Shown: positions 33,579 through 46,391 of the stretch, piece after piece
Layout of the letters: the number at the start of each line of letters is the position of its first letter
How positions within the stretch are numbered: position 1 is the first letter of the stretch
NCBI GenBank assembly: GCA_003988855.1
Contig: QYAI01000009.1
Span: forward strand, 1 to 64,000
DNA length: 64,000 bases
Origin: Arachnopeziza araneosa
Taxonomy: Eukaryota; Ascomycota; Leotiomycetes; Helotiales; Arachnopezizaceae
Direction: 5' to 3'
Made by a program: the position numbers and the translations under genes
The notes under the pieces: model-generated
Seen by the model: only the letters and a program-made list of their open reading frames with translations
Databases searched by the model: none
Told to the model about the DNA's origin: nothing

Positions 33579-34314
33579 TGACGTCTTGGAATCAATAGAC
33601 TCTACGCCATCATACCCCGTACCACACCAGAATCAAAACACAGCCTGCCTCATCTTCCCGCCCAGCGACTTGGCACGCGTATCCCCCGAGCGGCTTGACT
33701 GTGGCCAAGGAGTTTCCGCTCTTTTCGCCACCAAGACTTTCCAATCAATTGCGCTGAAATGCGCTGAGCTGCCAAGAAGCCAGGGAGGTGGAACACTGTC
33801 AGCTGCGGGTTTAGGCTTCTGCAGCTGACACTATTATTAAGCCTGAATTGTGCTGCTCCAAACCCTTTTCTGCACTTTTATCGAAACTCAATAATTATAC
33901 AACGTGTATTAATTGACCGACTGAACAGGGTGCCAACCGAACGATTTAGAGTGCTGTAACTCCCACCGGCAATAAGGACTAGTAACAATTCCTAGGGAGG
34001 AAATTCGCAAAAAACTACCAAAGAGCTTCAACGATAATAATTACAGTCATACATCTTTGTATTCAATTGTTTTCATCTTCTAGATAACACGTTCGAAGAT
34101 ATAACATTAAAGTGCGTTACGAATTATCGCATTGATAGGTGCAAAAGTCTATTACTTTGGAAAGAGGTGCTATTCTAGGATCATCGTCCTCATAGCTCTT
34201 CTGGTGTACTATTTACAGTAGAACAATACAATTACAATAATGGATCCAATTCGCAGTATACATCATTAGAAATCACTCTCGTACGGGCATGCTGCCCGCC
34301 TTCGCAAGTGTTGA

Positions 34315-37300
34315 CTATTTTCTCGTAGCTTCCAAGGCAGTCGTCAGCGGTAGCACTCTCAAGCTTTTCCATCTCCGCAAACCGTTCTCATTCTCAGGTG
34401 GCTTATGATATGTTGGACTCATACGCTCTATCCACTTCCTAAATACGGCTTTCATATCTTTTGGTACTCCTTCAAGCACTACCGTTGTTACAGGAACAAA
34501 AGGCCGGTCTTCCATTCCTGCCGCAAGGATGCCGTATTCTTGCGCGAACATCAGAGCATTGTGGAAAGCTGAATATTGGGATTGTGATGCTGAGCCAACA
34601 ATGATGTAGATTTCAAAGAAAGCGTCGAGAACGTATATCTTCCTAATATCAAAGTCGGATTGGCAGAAGGGACTCAATTCTCGGATCTGTATCATTGTTA
34701 GCTTGGCGATGATGGAGAAGTAGGATCCTTACCTGTTCCTTAGCATCTGCATCGGCGATGAAGAGCCGAACGCAGTACTTGGTGTAATTAGGCTTCATGC
34801 GCCAATGATCTGCAGACTTTGGAATCTGGGAGCTTTTGCCGAAGACATCGAGGAAGGATGGTGGTTCTTTGCCATCTTCGATCTCTTCGATCTCACCGGT
34901 AAGGCCAAAATCCATACCAATGAGTCTAGCGCAACTCAGCTCTTCTATACCACTGCCTTTTCCCTTCCACAAGTAACATTTGCCAGATTGTGTTGATATG
35001 AGATACGGGAAGCCGGAGCAAAGACTCTTTTGTGAGAAATCCACCTCATCGAAAGCTATTTGACCAAAGTGCTTCCTCCCACAGAGAATATGGGGAGCCA
35101 GAGAGTCATATTTGTTTGACGATCCTCGCCGAATGATAATAATCCCCCCCAGAGCGTTAAAAAACTCTGGAGTTTCCTTGCCTTGCCGGATGATAATAAG
35201 TTTGGTTCCCGAGCTCTTCGCCTCACGGTTGGCGAAGATCATTATCTCGTCTACAACGGCGTTTGTGACTTGATCTCCACGCCACAGATAGACTTCGGTT
35301 TTTTTCATTCCAGATGTGTCTCCAAATATGTGTGTACAAAGGTAGAGATTTTCCTCAAACAAGATACGTTCTTGATGACTAGGAACAGGTTGCTTTTTCC
35401 CGTCACCACTTATCTGGTATAAGCTTGATCTCAGTGTCTTGATATTTGTGTCTTGGTCAGGGCGAGCAGATAAGAGAGCTGCCGTATCGAACTTGAACAG
35501 TGCAGCTGAGTTGTATTTGCCAAAGAAATCATCGAGCATTTTTGATGCTTCGGAAGCTTGTTCCCCTGAGCTGCCGGTGACAAATGTTGACGTTGGTGAT
35601 CGGAGTTCTGCACTAAGAGGAGGTGATAGTGGCACTTTGTTAAGAGGCGTAGGAAGGGTTCTGGCTGTTAGTTGAGTGGTTTGGATACCAAGTCCGGTCG
35701 ATTGAACATCTTTAACCGGACTTACTGGACGTAAACCAGCTTGAATCATGGCAGCTTTTTCATCTTGATGTGTGGGAAGCTTGATAGGCTGTTTGACTTG
35801 CAATGGCATGACGGTTCTGTCGTTCTCCCATGGCACAGCCGTGATCTTCGATATGATAGTGTTTGTCGTTGCTTTTGGCGGATTTTCTTGTTTTGTTGGG
35901 AATGGTGGCAAAGGACGTAGAGCTGTAGCCACTGGCGGTTCACTTCGAGGCAAAATGTGAGATGCCATGGGGGTACTGGATGTGAGTGATGGCGATTTTG
36001 CCGGAGTGTTTGGCTTTGCTTTAGATGTTTGGACAGTTTGGACCTCAGGCTTTCGCCACTGTGGATTTAATGATATCTCGGTGGTATTAGCTTGGTTGGT
36101 AGGAGAAAATGGCTTAGGGGAATCCAACTGCGGCTCTGGTTTGTTGTTCTTATCTGGCACTTCTTGCAAAAATTGTGATCGTCGCTTGAAATCTAGCTTT
36201 TGAGGAGATGGCGGTTGTGATTGTTGGTTCTCACTGTCTGGCCGAGTTAGTGTTTTTGTTCCTGTTGATGAAGAACCATATTTCAAGTCTGCAGACTCAG
36301 TTGGCTTGGAGAGGCTCCCCATTACAGGAACCGGCTCGTCTTCACTCGACATAACGTCAGAGGAGACTGTGGATGCGGGCGTGCTGCTTGGAGCCTTCCT
36401 CCGAGGTCCTCGAGCACGAGACTTGGTCATATGAGTAAGCTGAGGACCACTTTCGGCTGAGTCCAGTGCAGATTCCGGCTTGCTAACAGTACGTTGTGAT
36501 AAAGAAATGCTAGAAGACCTAGATGTATCGCTAGCTACTGAAGGGGGTCCTCGTGCTAACAAGCTTGCCAAACTTGGATTCAAGCGGCCTGCAAGCTTTC
36601 CTGCAATAGGTTCTTTACCTTCGAGTCGGCCTAGCGAGCTAGTCTCTTTTAAAAGACTTGGTTTAGGAGATTCTTGAAACCCACGCTTTGGTTGTGAATC
36701 CGAACTATTTGCTTCTGAGTCAGTTGCAATTGAGCCAGATCTTCCAATTGCCCTCCGTTTGGCCAATGCTTCTGGCAAAGGGGTGTCTTGACTACTGCCT
36801 GAGGATCTCGTGATACCCTTGCCTTCAAGTTGCGCCTGTTTGAAATCTTCTTTCTTCTTCAAGATTGCTTCTTTGAATTCATCTTTCCGTTCAGTTTTCT
36901 TGGGTCCGCCTGTGACGTTCAGCGCGGATTTGCCTCTTGTAATGTTGTCTTTGAGCTCGTCTGGAGCTACATAATTCTGGGTTTTAGTACGTCGCAATTG
37001 ACCGAAAACATTCTTGAATTCGGGCTCTTTTGAAGAGTCTGTGTCAGGAGGAGGTTGCCGAGGCTTTAAACCTGCTCGGAAATCCTGATTTGAAGACGTC
37101 TCGGCCTTGGCTTTGGGAATAATAGGTGAAGGCTTTGCTGCAGGTAGCGAGGTATTTGAGGCGTTAGAACCCTTACGCTCTACTGAGGCTAAGCTATCTG
37201 AACGGCCCTTAGAAACAGACCCAGAAGAAAATCCTGTAGGCAGCCCGCCTACACTCAATGGTTTCGCAGGACCACCCATGGGAGGGGACCTTAACAAGCC

Positions 37301-39064
37301 GCCAATATTAACATCGTGTTTTGGACCATTTGTAGAACTTCGTCCAAGATCAGCACTAGCCTTCTGCTTTGCCTTACTGATCTCCGACATCCAAGTAGGC
37401 TGCTGGGGCGGTGGTACAGCTTTGGGTTTAGGTGACTCCGGTTTGTTCAAAGCGCTCTCAAGCCAACTAGACTTAGTTGGGCTCCATCTTCTAGGGTCCA
37501 TTGTTTTAGAAGGACTTATTGGGGGCGTTTTATCATTTCGTGGTATTGCTTCCTTAGGCTCGTCATTTGAGCTCGACCCAGTTTCTGGAGGTGTCTGAAT
37601 CCGCGATATAGGAGGACGAGGCTTTACAAAATTTTCGTCATTCGTAGATACAGTTAAGCTACTCTTCATGGAACTTGAAGTGCCAGGTCGATCAGGAATG
37701 ATAGTACTATTGCTGTGACTTGAACTGGGCCTTGAATTCGGGCGCGGAGAAGTCTCGCGGCTCAAGTTGCTAGGTCTCAAGTCCTTCCCAGCCGTACTAC
37801 CTATGCCACCACTAAGATCATGGCTGGATCTTTTACTGGCCACAGAATTGCCTCTGCTAAGACCAGGAGGTGACTGAACACTCCATCTCTTGCTAACGCT
37901 ATCAGATCTCTTCATCATAGCACTCTGAACGAATCCTCCCATCCCCTTGGTTGGAGAAATAGGTCGTTCAAGTCTATCTGGGGAGATGCGACCTTGCGAT
38001 GGCGACATTGCAAGACTGCGGCCGTCAGATCTTGTATCGACTGGCGGATCAAGTACTTGAGCCGGTGTGATTGGCATTGGCGATCCAAACCCACTAGATA
38101 CCTTGGGACTTGATTGATAAACACTCCCAACTATACCTTTCCCAGATGGCGAAGGAGAATAGTCCACAGAATCATCCAATGTCTTTCCTCTATTAGAAAT
38201 CTCTCGCGCCATGCCAGGTAGTTGAACTCGAGTAGATACCATTCCATGATCCGACCTGTCTTCATCCTCAACTTGATTCTTCCTATATGCTGGCGAGTTA
38301 ATGCCCCGATCTGCTGTCTGCTTAAACCAATCAGGACTTTTCGAAGCTAGTGAATGGGCGATCTGATCTCGCGACATCGTTGCCTCTGGGGAGGTTGTCG
38401 AAGCATCTGGGGTAGCCCTCGGAGACCGCGCAGCGTTTTCTGTAGCTACCATAGAAAGAGGTCGGCTTTTGGGTCGGTCAGAGGCTTGGGAAGCAGGGCG
38501 TCGTTGTTGCCAAGACAGTGTTGGGGTTCTTGTGGGCATCGCATTAGAGGGCGAGGCGTTACTCGAGATCTCGCGCTTGGTGTCGAGTTCGGTACCAGCG
38601 CGTGATAAATAGGGTCTAGAAAGATTTTCTTTCGTTGGCAACGCAGAACCGCCCATCAATCTTTCCATCGCGTCTTCGATCCCCTGACTATGTTCGTCCT
38701 GGGATTGTGTTTGAGGAGCAGTTTTAGGGGAGGCTGATTGGAATAAAGAATCCGTTTGTGTAGTCGATATTCGAGAATTTGTAGGCGTGTTTGCCGGCGA
38801 GGACTTTGTTGGGGAGATTGATCTCGCTCGCTCTACCATATGTTAGGTCTATACACATAATTATCACACGGCGAGGTGCATTGTGGTTGACAAACCCGCT
38901 CGACGTGCCTGTCGCTCTTTTCTGCCTTGTAATATCTCTTCTTCTAGTTTGCGTGTCCTTTCCTCGTCCTCACTATCTCGTCTCTCGCCCAGCTCTTTAA
39001 TGCGCTGCAAGAAGTCATTGACGTCCTCAGACCCGTCCGCTGCTTGCCCTGCTGGAAGTGACAT
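34315..39064 (-). CDS. Large DUF4045 and gelsolin-repeat protein
   Basis: Three exons (39064-38896, 38832-34733, 34686-34315) give 1546 residues; the phases of both joins agree. Exon 1 is a charged helix (MSLPAGQAADGSEDVNDFLQ, then an EERTRKLEEEIL stretch) and continues into ERARSISPTKSSP, the entry to DUF4045. About 1,000 residues of Ser/Pro/Lys-rich, probably disordered sequence follow, with many SP and TP sites suited to proline-directed kinases. From about residue 1160 there are gelsolin-like repeats: FKFDTAALLS, EVYLWRGDQVT, LIIIRQGKETPEFF, CYLWKGKGSG and a third repeat in exon 3 (IRKIYVLDAFFEIYIIVG). Gelsolin repeats bind actin and calcium, so a cytoskeletal role is likely; the function of DUF4045 is unknown. 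Confidence 0.9.
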
Positions 39065-39523
39065 TTTGATATCTGCAATTGTGCACCCTTAACATGCACA
39101 ATAAGAGACACTTCAGAATTCAAGCAGTTCATGGACAGTCCGCCAGCGGGGTTGGTGATAGTGAAGATTGGTAAGTAACGAATATTCCATAGAGAGAGTT
39201 TCGAGGTGTGGAGTGGAGCGTGTGGACAAACGCTTGAGCAGATCGCTTCGTCCCAAAAATGTTCCAAGAGATCTATTCTGTAGACAATCGTTATAATTAC
39301 ACCACACCAAGTCACAGTATATGGCCAAAGCTTCGCACGAGGTTTATGATATGTGATTTGTTCGTAACGTCCCCATTGTAACGTCCTTCAAGAAATCCCT
39401 TGCTTGTAGTATCCCATTGTTTACCTCCTCACGCGCTAAAGCACCCGCTTCCGCACGTGCTTCCCTGCTTCCCCTTACTAAGGTACCTCCGTCGTTGTTG
39501 AAACGGAGACTCGTGCCTTCGTC
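39065..39523. other. Intergenic region, no gene seen
   Basis: Promoter of the gelsolin gene and 3' flank of ARL2; short frames only. Confidence 0.5.
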
Positions 39524-40304
39524 CTAGTAGAGAAAGAGTCTTGCTTTCGCATCTTCAACAACCCAAGCAAGACCGTCTTGGAGATTTACTCCTGCAATCG
39601 CGCTACAGCGAATGATGTGCCACTTGTGTGTCTTAATAGCTTGCAATTGTAGTCCCTGTATTTGGTTTAGCGCTGGCTTCTAGGAACCTTGGATAACAGA
39701 CATCACAGATTTCGACCTCGTCCATACAACCACTCACATCGGTCTTATTGGCAAATACCAGCAAACTAGCTCCTGAGAGTCTCTGGAACAGAATTAGCAG
39801 ATTCTTTTGGCATGGCTGCAGATGCACCTCTTCTTGGAGCAGACCATGAAGCTCCGCACGGCAATCACCAATCCTTAAACGATCAGTTGCATCAACAACC
39901 CATATCAAGGCGTCTGTCTTTTCAAAATAATTTCTCCAGTAGGAACGGAGGGTCTTCTGACCACCCACATCCCCTGGATTCCATCAGAATGCTAAATGCT
40001 GGCGGGTAGAAAGGCTCACAGATATTCAACTTGTACCTGTTAAACTGTTAGCATAGTTTTCCTATAACTCAACAATACACACCCCTCATAATCAATAGTT
40101 TTGATAATAAAACCAAGTGTTGGGCTAACGCTGTTGACATCTTCACCCATAATTCTCTTGACTATGGTCGTTTTGCCGGCATTGTCAAGTCCACTGGCCA
40201 AGGAAGTCAGCAGGGCCCCATCATGATGTAGGAGATGGGTCTTACAGCATCAAGATTCTCATCTCTTTGTCTTTGAGTCTTGCCTTTCTGAGGATTGATA
40301 GCAT
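39524..40304 (-). CDS. ARL2: Arl2-type small GTPase (tubulin folding cofactor partner)
   Basis: Six exons (40304-40246, 40193-40083, 40036-40020, 39973-39828, 39782-39702, 39655-39524) give 181 residues, close to the family's 184. Exon 3 is only 17 nt. The protein begins MLSILRKARLKDKEMRILML; the P-loop is GLDNAGKTT, switch I SPTLGF, switch II WDVGGQ, and the guanine-specificity motifs are NKTD and CSA. The ending HKWHIIRCSAIAGVNLQDGL is typical of Arl2. Arl2 (yeast Cin4, fission yeast Alp41) regulates tubulin assembly with cofactors D and C. There is no N-terminal glycine for myristoylation. The 45-nt intron 39827-39783 has no in-frame stop. Confidence 0.94.
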
Positions 40305-40959
40305 TTTGGCGAATTTCTGATGAGAATCCGTTCCGAATGCTCAAGTTGAAATAGGATTTCATTCTAGTGTTGACTTCCCGAATTCATCTCACGTGATGCA
40401 CATCAAAATATTGAGATTGTTGAATACACTTGCCAGTCATTTGAGGGCATAAATCCTTTAGATATCCGGGGTTTCTTTACTAGTCTCAAGTACCAAAATT
40501 GTAATGAGCAGGTTGGGATGAATGATCACGTCGAGACAAATTACCTCAGTACCTAGGTAGTATCTACCATTCCGACGTCTCGACAACAACACCTTTTAAA
40601 GAGCGTTAGTATTTCACGAAAGCGAATTGTTCAACTGTTATCAGTCCATTATAATTTTCTTTCCATACTGTGTATGTCCGAAGTAGACTAATCCATTGAC
40701 CCTCACGCCTCATCAACATCCACATTCACCTACAGCGAAGACAATAGTAACAAGGCTGCGCCGAGATAAGTGATAGAACTTGTAGGTTCACACAGAAAGC
40801 CGTTCTCGCAATCTTTCTGCTCTTCTTTTTCTCCTAAACCCATAAACAACCACTCCACATTCCAAGATTGACTTCCCAATCCATCACAAATACACATCTC
40901 CAAATCTCACAAACAATACAACCCTTTCCTCCTTTGCATACCAAAGCTCGCATTCTACG
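40305..40959. promoter_or_regulatory. Divergent promoter of ARL2 and the GNAT gene
   Basis: 655 bp between outward-facing start codons. The right half is an AC/CT-rich leader running up to the ATG at 40960. No named element recognised. Confidence 0.45.
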
Positions 40960-43900
40960 ATGGCGAATCCGCAGAAGTTTGTCGAGCTTTGGAATGGTCC
41001 CAATGGACTAATCACAGCTGTTCGAGGAACAGATATTTTCGAACCTGCTACCCCTCAGGCCTTCACCTTCCTGTATCATCAATCCTCCACGTCGTTTGAT
41101 AGTTTCGATACTGATCTCATATAGTATTGACTGCGTTGGCAACGAATTCTTCGAGCTCCTGAAGGTGATCAGATGCAAGAATAAGAACGATTTGAGTGAA
41201 CGTGACCTCGATATTATCCAGGAGTGGAACTACGCTTTCTGGTGCACTGGTGGTGGAAAGAAATTGTAAGCATATCTTGCTTTCACGACTCTGAGTGTTA
41301 TTTCTCCTTGGATAGAGTGTCGCGAGCCACAAGTGGTGCCTGTCTCTCAGAATCAATGATTCTCATCTTCCCTGCTCTCATAAGCACCGAGATGCAAAAT
41401 ACTAACTGTTGCTGACTCTAGTTCGCGAGGTCTCGCCGATTCTCGTTGGGCTGACCCAAAGGACGTGAAGAAGCTCGTCGAGAGAGCGAAGAAGTTTCAC
41501 CTCGACCATTTCAGATATAGAGCGGCCCAGGAACTTATCTATTATCAAAAGGCTCCACTCGCTTTGTCGTCTCCAAAGTTGAGCGCCAACAATTCCAAGC
41601 TAGAACAAGTCACCCCAGATTCCGTTGCCGAATCCATTTCAACCGCACAAATCTCCAACATGTCTTTGAGTGACAAGCATAAGAATCAAGGTCTTTTCAA
41701 GGAACCCTTCAAGTAAGTTTTCACCCTCTACTAAATGCTCCTTGATCGGTCGCTAAAGTTCTCAGGCCCACACAAGACCTCGGCGGTTCTAAAATGGCCA
41801 AAGGTGGTGCATTTGATATCAAGCCTCAAAATCCTTCCAAGGAGCCTCACAAGTAAGCCATTAATACTGCCACCAAACTATATGTCGATCTAACACTCAC
41901 ACTTCCAGGTTCACTAAAGGCCGCGGCAGTGCCAGCAATGCCAATGCCGGTGAGCTCAAGCGTTCAGCTCCCAATAGTTACAGCGGACCGACCCTTGCAT
42001 CACCAAAGCAATCCAGTGCAATTGTCATCAAGAATCCAATCACGAAGGAAATTGTCAATGTGGTAGCCTGGAAGTCAAACTCAGACTCTGGTACTCGCTC
42101 TCAATCTCCATCTCCTTCTCCTTCAAAGCGTCCTATCCAGGGTGTCGCTACGGTTCAACCGACTCCTCTCCGTGCTAAGGCACCTCAATCTGGTACGGTT
42201 CAACCGGCTCCTTCAAGGACCCAAATGGCTGAGCAACAAGCTATCCCGCAGACTCAGACTTTACAAAATGGTGCTGCACAAAATGCTCAATCTCAACTTC
42301 CAAGTGCACAACCTGCTGTTTTTCAACGTACTACAGTACCAACTACTGTTTTGAGCAGGGTTCCCACGAATTCTAGTGCCGTTTTACCTTCTACAAATAC
42401 CGCGGCCATACAAACCGAATATGTGAGCCCTCTCTTTCGCAACGCCGATGGCTCACCCAATCAACAATTGATTGATGATGCCAAGAAGGAGATCGCGCAG
42501 AGGAAGGCCGCTGGACTTCACAGAAACCCTCAATCCACTTCTATCTTATCTTCCATTAGAGAACACAACCTTATCACTGATTCACGAAAGATTGCTATCC
42601 AGCAAGTCTCGACTCAGAAAACACCACCCTCAGCTAAAGAGGCGAAAACTATTATTGGCACAAGAAAGACTGCCATCCAGCAAGTCTCAACTCCCAAATC
42701 TACTCAAATATCCCGAATTCCTCTTAAAAATTATGTTCCTCCTCATCTTCGCGGAGCAGACGGCCTTCCTTGTCAAGAGCTGATGGAATATGATGAGCTT
42801 CAAAAGAGACAAGCTGCTGGACACCGCAATGTGGCAGCATCAACGCTCTTAGCATCTACAACGCAGGCCGTTATCAAGGCTGAACAGGGTTCGAATACTA
42901 TTCATCAGTATCAAAGTCAGAAGTCGTCAACACCAACTATTGCTCTTCAAGGCAACTGCAATGACAAGAACTTTAGCAACAGCTCTAACCAGTCCCCCAC
43001 TCCTCAACAACTTCAAACACAGAAATTACATATTCCGGCTAGCCTATCTCAAGGCAACTGGACTAACAAGAATGTCAACACCGGCGCCAATCAGACTACG
43101 GTTTCTCACCAATCACAAACACGGAAGACCACCGCCGCAGCTGCCTCTCTCCAACCTAGCTGGAATGACAGCAATATTGCTGGTAAAGCAGTAGCCATTC
43201 TACCAGAACTTTCGAGTCAGAAGGCCATTGGTAACGGTGCTGATCAGGTCATGGCTGCTCCTCAACAATCAGTCATTGATGGGCTTCTCAGAGAGCTCGA
43301 TCGTCCAGCTGGTTTCTGGCCAAATCCTTGGATTGCTATGAAGAAGCATCAATTGTTGCATGTTCCAGAGGAGACTCAGGCATCAAAAGTCCCAGTTTCA
43401 GAAATTCTTACTGAAGATGCTTTAATGGCTGTTTATGGTTCTAAGCCCTGCGAAGATTATCCGACCGACTACAAGATCAGCGATGATGGAGTTGCGAAGG
43501 AGGGTATTCGCGCCACCGAAGGTGCTCCAGAGCTTCTAGATTGGGATGGAAAGAACTGGGCTCCAGGTCCTTGTGACTGGGAGAACGAGCGTCCCAAATT
43601 CAACAACAACTTTGTGCCTGAATACATTAGAGAATGGCAAAAGGAGTTGCCCTCTGGATCGGAGCTTGCGGTTGATACGACCACGATTCAATTCTCTATG
43701 GGGAAGGAAACGATCAACAATGGTATTTACGAAGAGTCCGCCGTTCAGCCAGACTCTCTTCCAGGTAGGACAACACGATCTACTCTCTCAATATCACTTG
43801 CTAACTCTTCGCAGATGTTGAAAGCTCGTCAGATGAGTTAAAGCGAGTTAATCAAACTTCTGCTAACGAGGCACACAATTACTCTCTTGCATTTGAAAAG

Positions 43901-44728
43901 AGACAGAAACGTAGACAACAACAGCAGCGAATCATGGAGGCCAAAACAGAAGAGATCTTGTCTCGTACACCAGAGATAAACCCCTTCAGTCCAAAGATCA
44001 CTATGTACATGAGACCTGCAGATGAGAAGGATGCTGCCGGAGTGGCCGAAGTTTACAACCACTACATCAAGAACTCCATCCTTACCGAAGATCAGGACGA
44101 GTTTACGGTTCAGGACGCTGTTGAGCTTATTCAGGCTGCCAAGAGTCAGAAGCTTCCATTTATCGTCTCCATTAGTGGTCGCGTTCCATCCATGACTGAT
44201 GTTCAAGGCCGACGAGGGGTTTCCCAAGAATCCATGCTTCCACAAATTGAGAAGGTCATTGGTTTTGCGTTTTCTGAGCGATTCAACTACTCTTTAAGTT
44301 GCAAGACCAATGGCCGTTCTCGATTCACCGGTAATCTCCAGCTCTTCATTCACCCCCAATATACAAGACAAGGAGTTGGCCGCAACCTCATGGATCGTCT
44401 CATGCATACGATGACCAGATCTTATGCTTATAAAAATGCTGCAGAGTGGATTAATCCCCGCAACGATAATGTCAACGAGACCGAGGGTTCTGGCACGTGG
44501 CATCAAATGCTCATCAACGTTCCTGTTAAGAAGACTGACGACGAGACCCTAATCTGGCTTCAGCCTTGGCTCTACCACCAGAATTCATTCTGGTTTAAGG
44601 AGCATTATCGCATGAAATCTATCGGTAGATCAAACCCAAACAATGGTCATGGTCCTGCTCTTTGGCTCGACATCGCCGTCTTCCAGTGTGAGGCCACACA
44701 TGCCAACGTTTTTGGCCCATACGAGTAA
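40960..44728 (+). CDS. Long disordered protein with C-terminal GNAT acetyltransferase domain
   Basis: Six exons (40960-41072, 41125-41265, 41422-41712, 41766-41852, 41909-43764, 43815-44728) give 1133 residues with all joins in frame. The N-terminal ~130 residues are globular-looking (MANPQKFVELWNGPNG, then NEFFELLKVIRCKNK and IIQEWNYAFWCTGGG). A Gln/Ser/Pro-rich disordered centre follows, containing the short repeated segment RKTAIQQVSTPKS twice. A conserved patch near residues 690-800 (RPAGFWPNPWI...DWDGKNWAPGP) precedes a charged helix. The GNAT fold spans about residues 893-1080, with YMRPADEKDAAGVAEVYN at its start and the acetyl-CoA loop TRQGVGRNLMDRL near 1013. The acceptor substrate is unknown; the family seems fungal. 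Motif A is R-Q-G-V-G-R, close to the consensus Q/R-x-x-G-x-G/A. Confidence 0.85.
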
Positions 44729-46391
44729 ACCCATCGCTGCTCACATCCGTCTTTCGAGTCCGTCTTTCAGATGGTTTTCTCCACAAGCCATGTCTTTAAC
44801 ATTTTCATCAGACAAAGAGATTGTGCTCTTAGTTGATCAGCAGTTGTCAGAACTTTACTTTGCGTTTCTTCCATGCTCTTTCTGCATCGTATCAGAAGTC
44901 ACACATATTTCAACCACCGGTTATTCTCTTTTCAACAATATCTGGATTTCATGGTCTCTAGTATTACATCGAAAGTCTGGACTATACGACGTTTGATCGT
45001 CACTTAGTAGATTCGCCTTCGATTTTTTCCGCTGGCTTTCGAACAGGATATCCATTCTGCGCTTGTTCACCCGCTAGCTATCGAGGTCGCGCTTAATTAA
45101 GTTTTTCTTTTTCAACCGACTTATGACTGCATATGTTCTGGTAGTACTCTTGGGAGTTTGAGATGTATCATAAGCCTCCTCTGATTATCGCTTAGTAGAA
45201 GCGCTTTCGACGATTGTTTCGTTGGCTTTCGAAGAGCATATCCATTTCAAATTGGATCATTGGCCAGCGGAATTGCATTCAATCAAGTTTGTCCAATGTA
45301 GACTAGTTTCTCTTTACGGAAAACCAAAAATCCTTCTTTTTAAAATTTGCCAGAAGATCTGATAAACCTTGAGGAACGAGAAGTCAGCTAACAATCCAAG
45401 CAATTGACATTTCATCTATCACTCATTAAATGCGCATCTAAGAAAGTTCCTCCCTTCGATTCACCGTGTTTTTACCGTTGCTGCGATCAGCACTTTAACC
45501 CCTACCTACCCTCCTCCATTTGATCTGCATCAAACCAAAATTCGAATTAATATGATGAGTGCTGCCTCAATTCTCTTGCTGCAAGAGAGACAGAGGTGAA
45601 TAGTGTCTACAAAAGGTAGATAAATCAGGTAAATATCCTGACTGTGAATACGATGGAATAATACACTCTAATAAACCATTCCGCTCTGAGATTTCAAGAC
45701 TGTTGGCATTTTTGAAATACCTTCTTGGATTGACAGGTTATGCTGCTTTCCACGTATTCGCAGCAGGCCAATGTCCATTTGGACTACTTGTTAGAAATCG
45801 CAACAAACCATCTTAAGATTCGGTCGCGGTGAAGAGATCTACGACTTATACTCACTCGTAGGTAAGACAATGTAAAATTTTATGAAAGAATTTATATTCT
45901 GTAGCTGAAACTCTTGAGTTTAGCATGCTGCCTCGGCGTCATGTTTCTCTTCACTTAATGAAAGTACTATTTTTGCAGCAGAACCAGAAACTTTTCAAAA
46001 CTCTGTGTAAGAAATAAAGGATTGTAAGATTTGGGCGTGGTAAAAGGCTTGTGAAAACTCGTATGCCTTAGAGCATAAATAAATATTCAAGTGGTATCAT
46101 CATAAGCTATGATATCAAATCTAGTTTGCTGCTTCCTTGAGAGCCAAGACACCTCGAAGTCTCTGTAGAATAACGACAAAGCACTGTCAACTTTGGGCCT
46201 GGTACAGAAGCTTCATCTTTTCATAGGCACCTGATTGAGCATTCTTTATTGAAATATCATCATTCTATAAAAGAGGAGCATACAATTCTCTTGCTGTGTC
46301 TAAACAAAGTTGTTGCTCGCTCAGACTGCAAGGACGAGATATTCCCCAACAAAAGTCTAAGTTCAACCACCCTTCTTTTATGCCACTGAGG
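44729..46391. other. Convergent 1.7-kb spacer with a degenerate duplication
   Basis: Two gene ends face each other. There is no supported gene. A duplicated segment lies at 44996-45106 and 45186-45291 (listed separately). Confidence 0.55.
44996..45291. repeat. Degenerate direct duplication, about 188-bp spacing
   Basis: The string CACTTAGTAGATTCGCCTTCG with CTGGCTTTCGAACAGGATAT, TCCATT and AATTAAGTTT at 44999-45106 is matched by CGCTTAGTAG, TTGGCTTTCGAAGAGCATAT, TCCATT and CAATCAAGTTT at 45187-45291, at a similar spacing with many mismatches. Confidence 0.6.

Larger units (their letters stand above)
32603..34314. promoter_or_regulatory. Upstream region of pacC with GCCARG sites and tandem repeats
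   Basis: The 1.7 kb before pacC carries no supported gene. It contains the PacC core GCCARG or its complement at 32842-32847, 32868-32873, 32889-32894, 33231-33236, 33669-33674, 33704-33709, 33771-33776 and 33779-33784, the last four within 120 bp. It also holds two short tandem repeat arrays (listed separately) and a GA/poly-G tract at 33321-33354. A 6-bp degenerate motif occurs often by chance, so only the cluster is notable. Confidence 0.5.

Noticed and set aside
44729..46391. Possible gene in the 1.7-kb convergent spacer
   Set aside because: Only short frames without splice-consistent joins or motifs; the duplication in it is non-coding.
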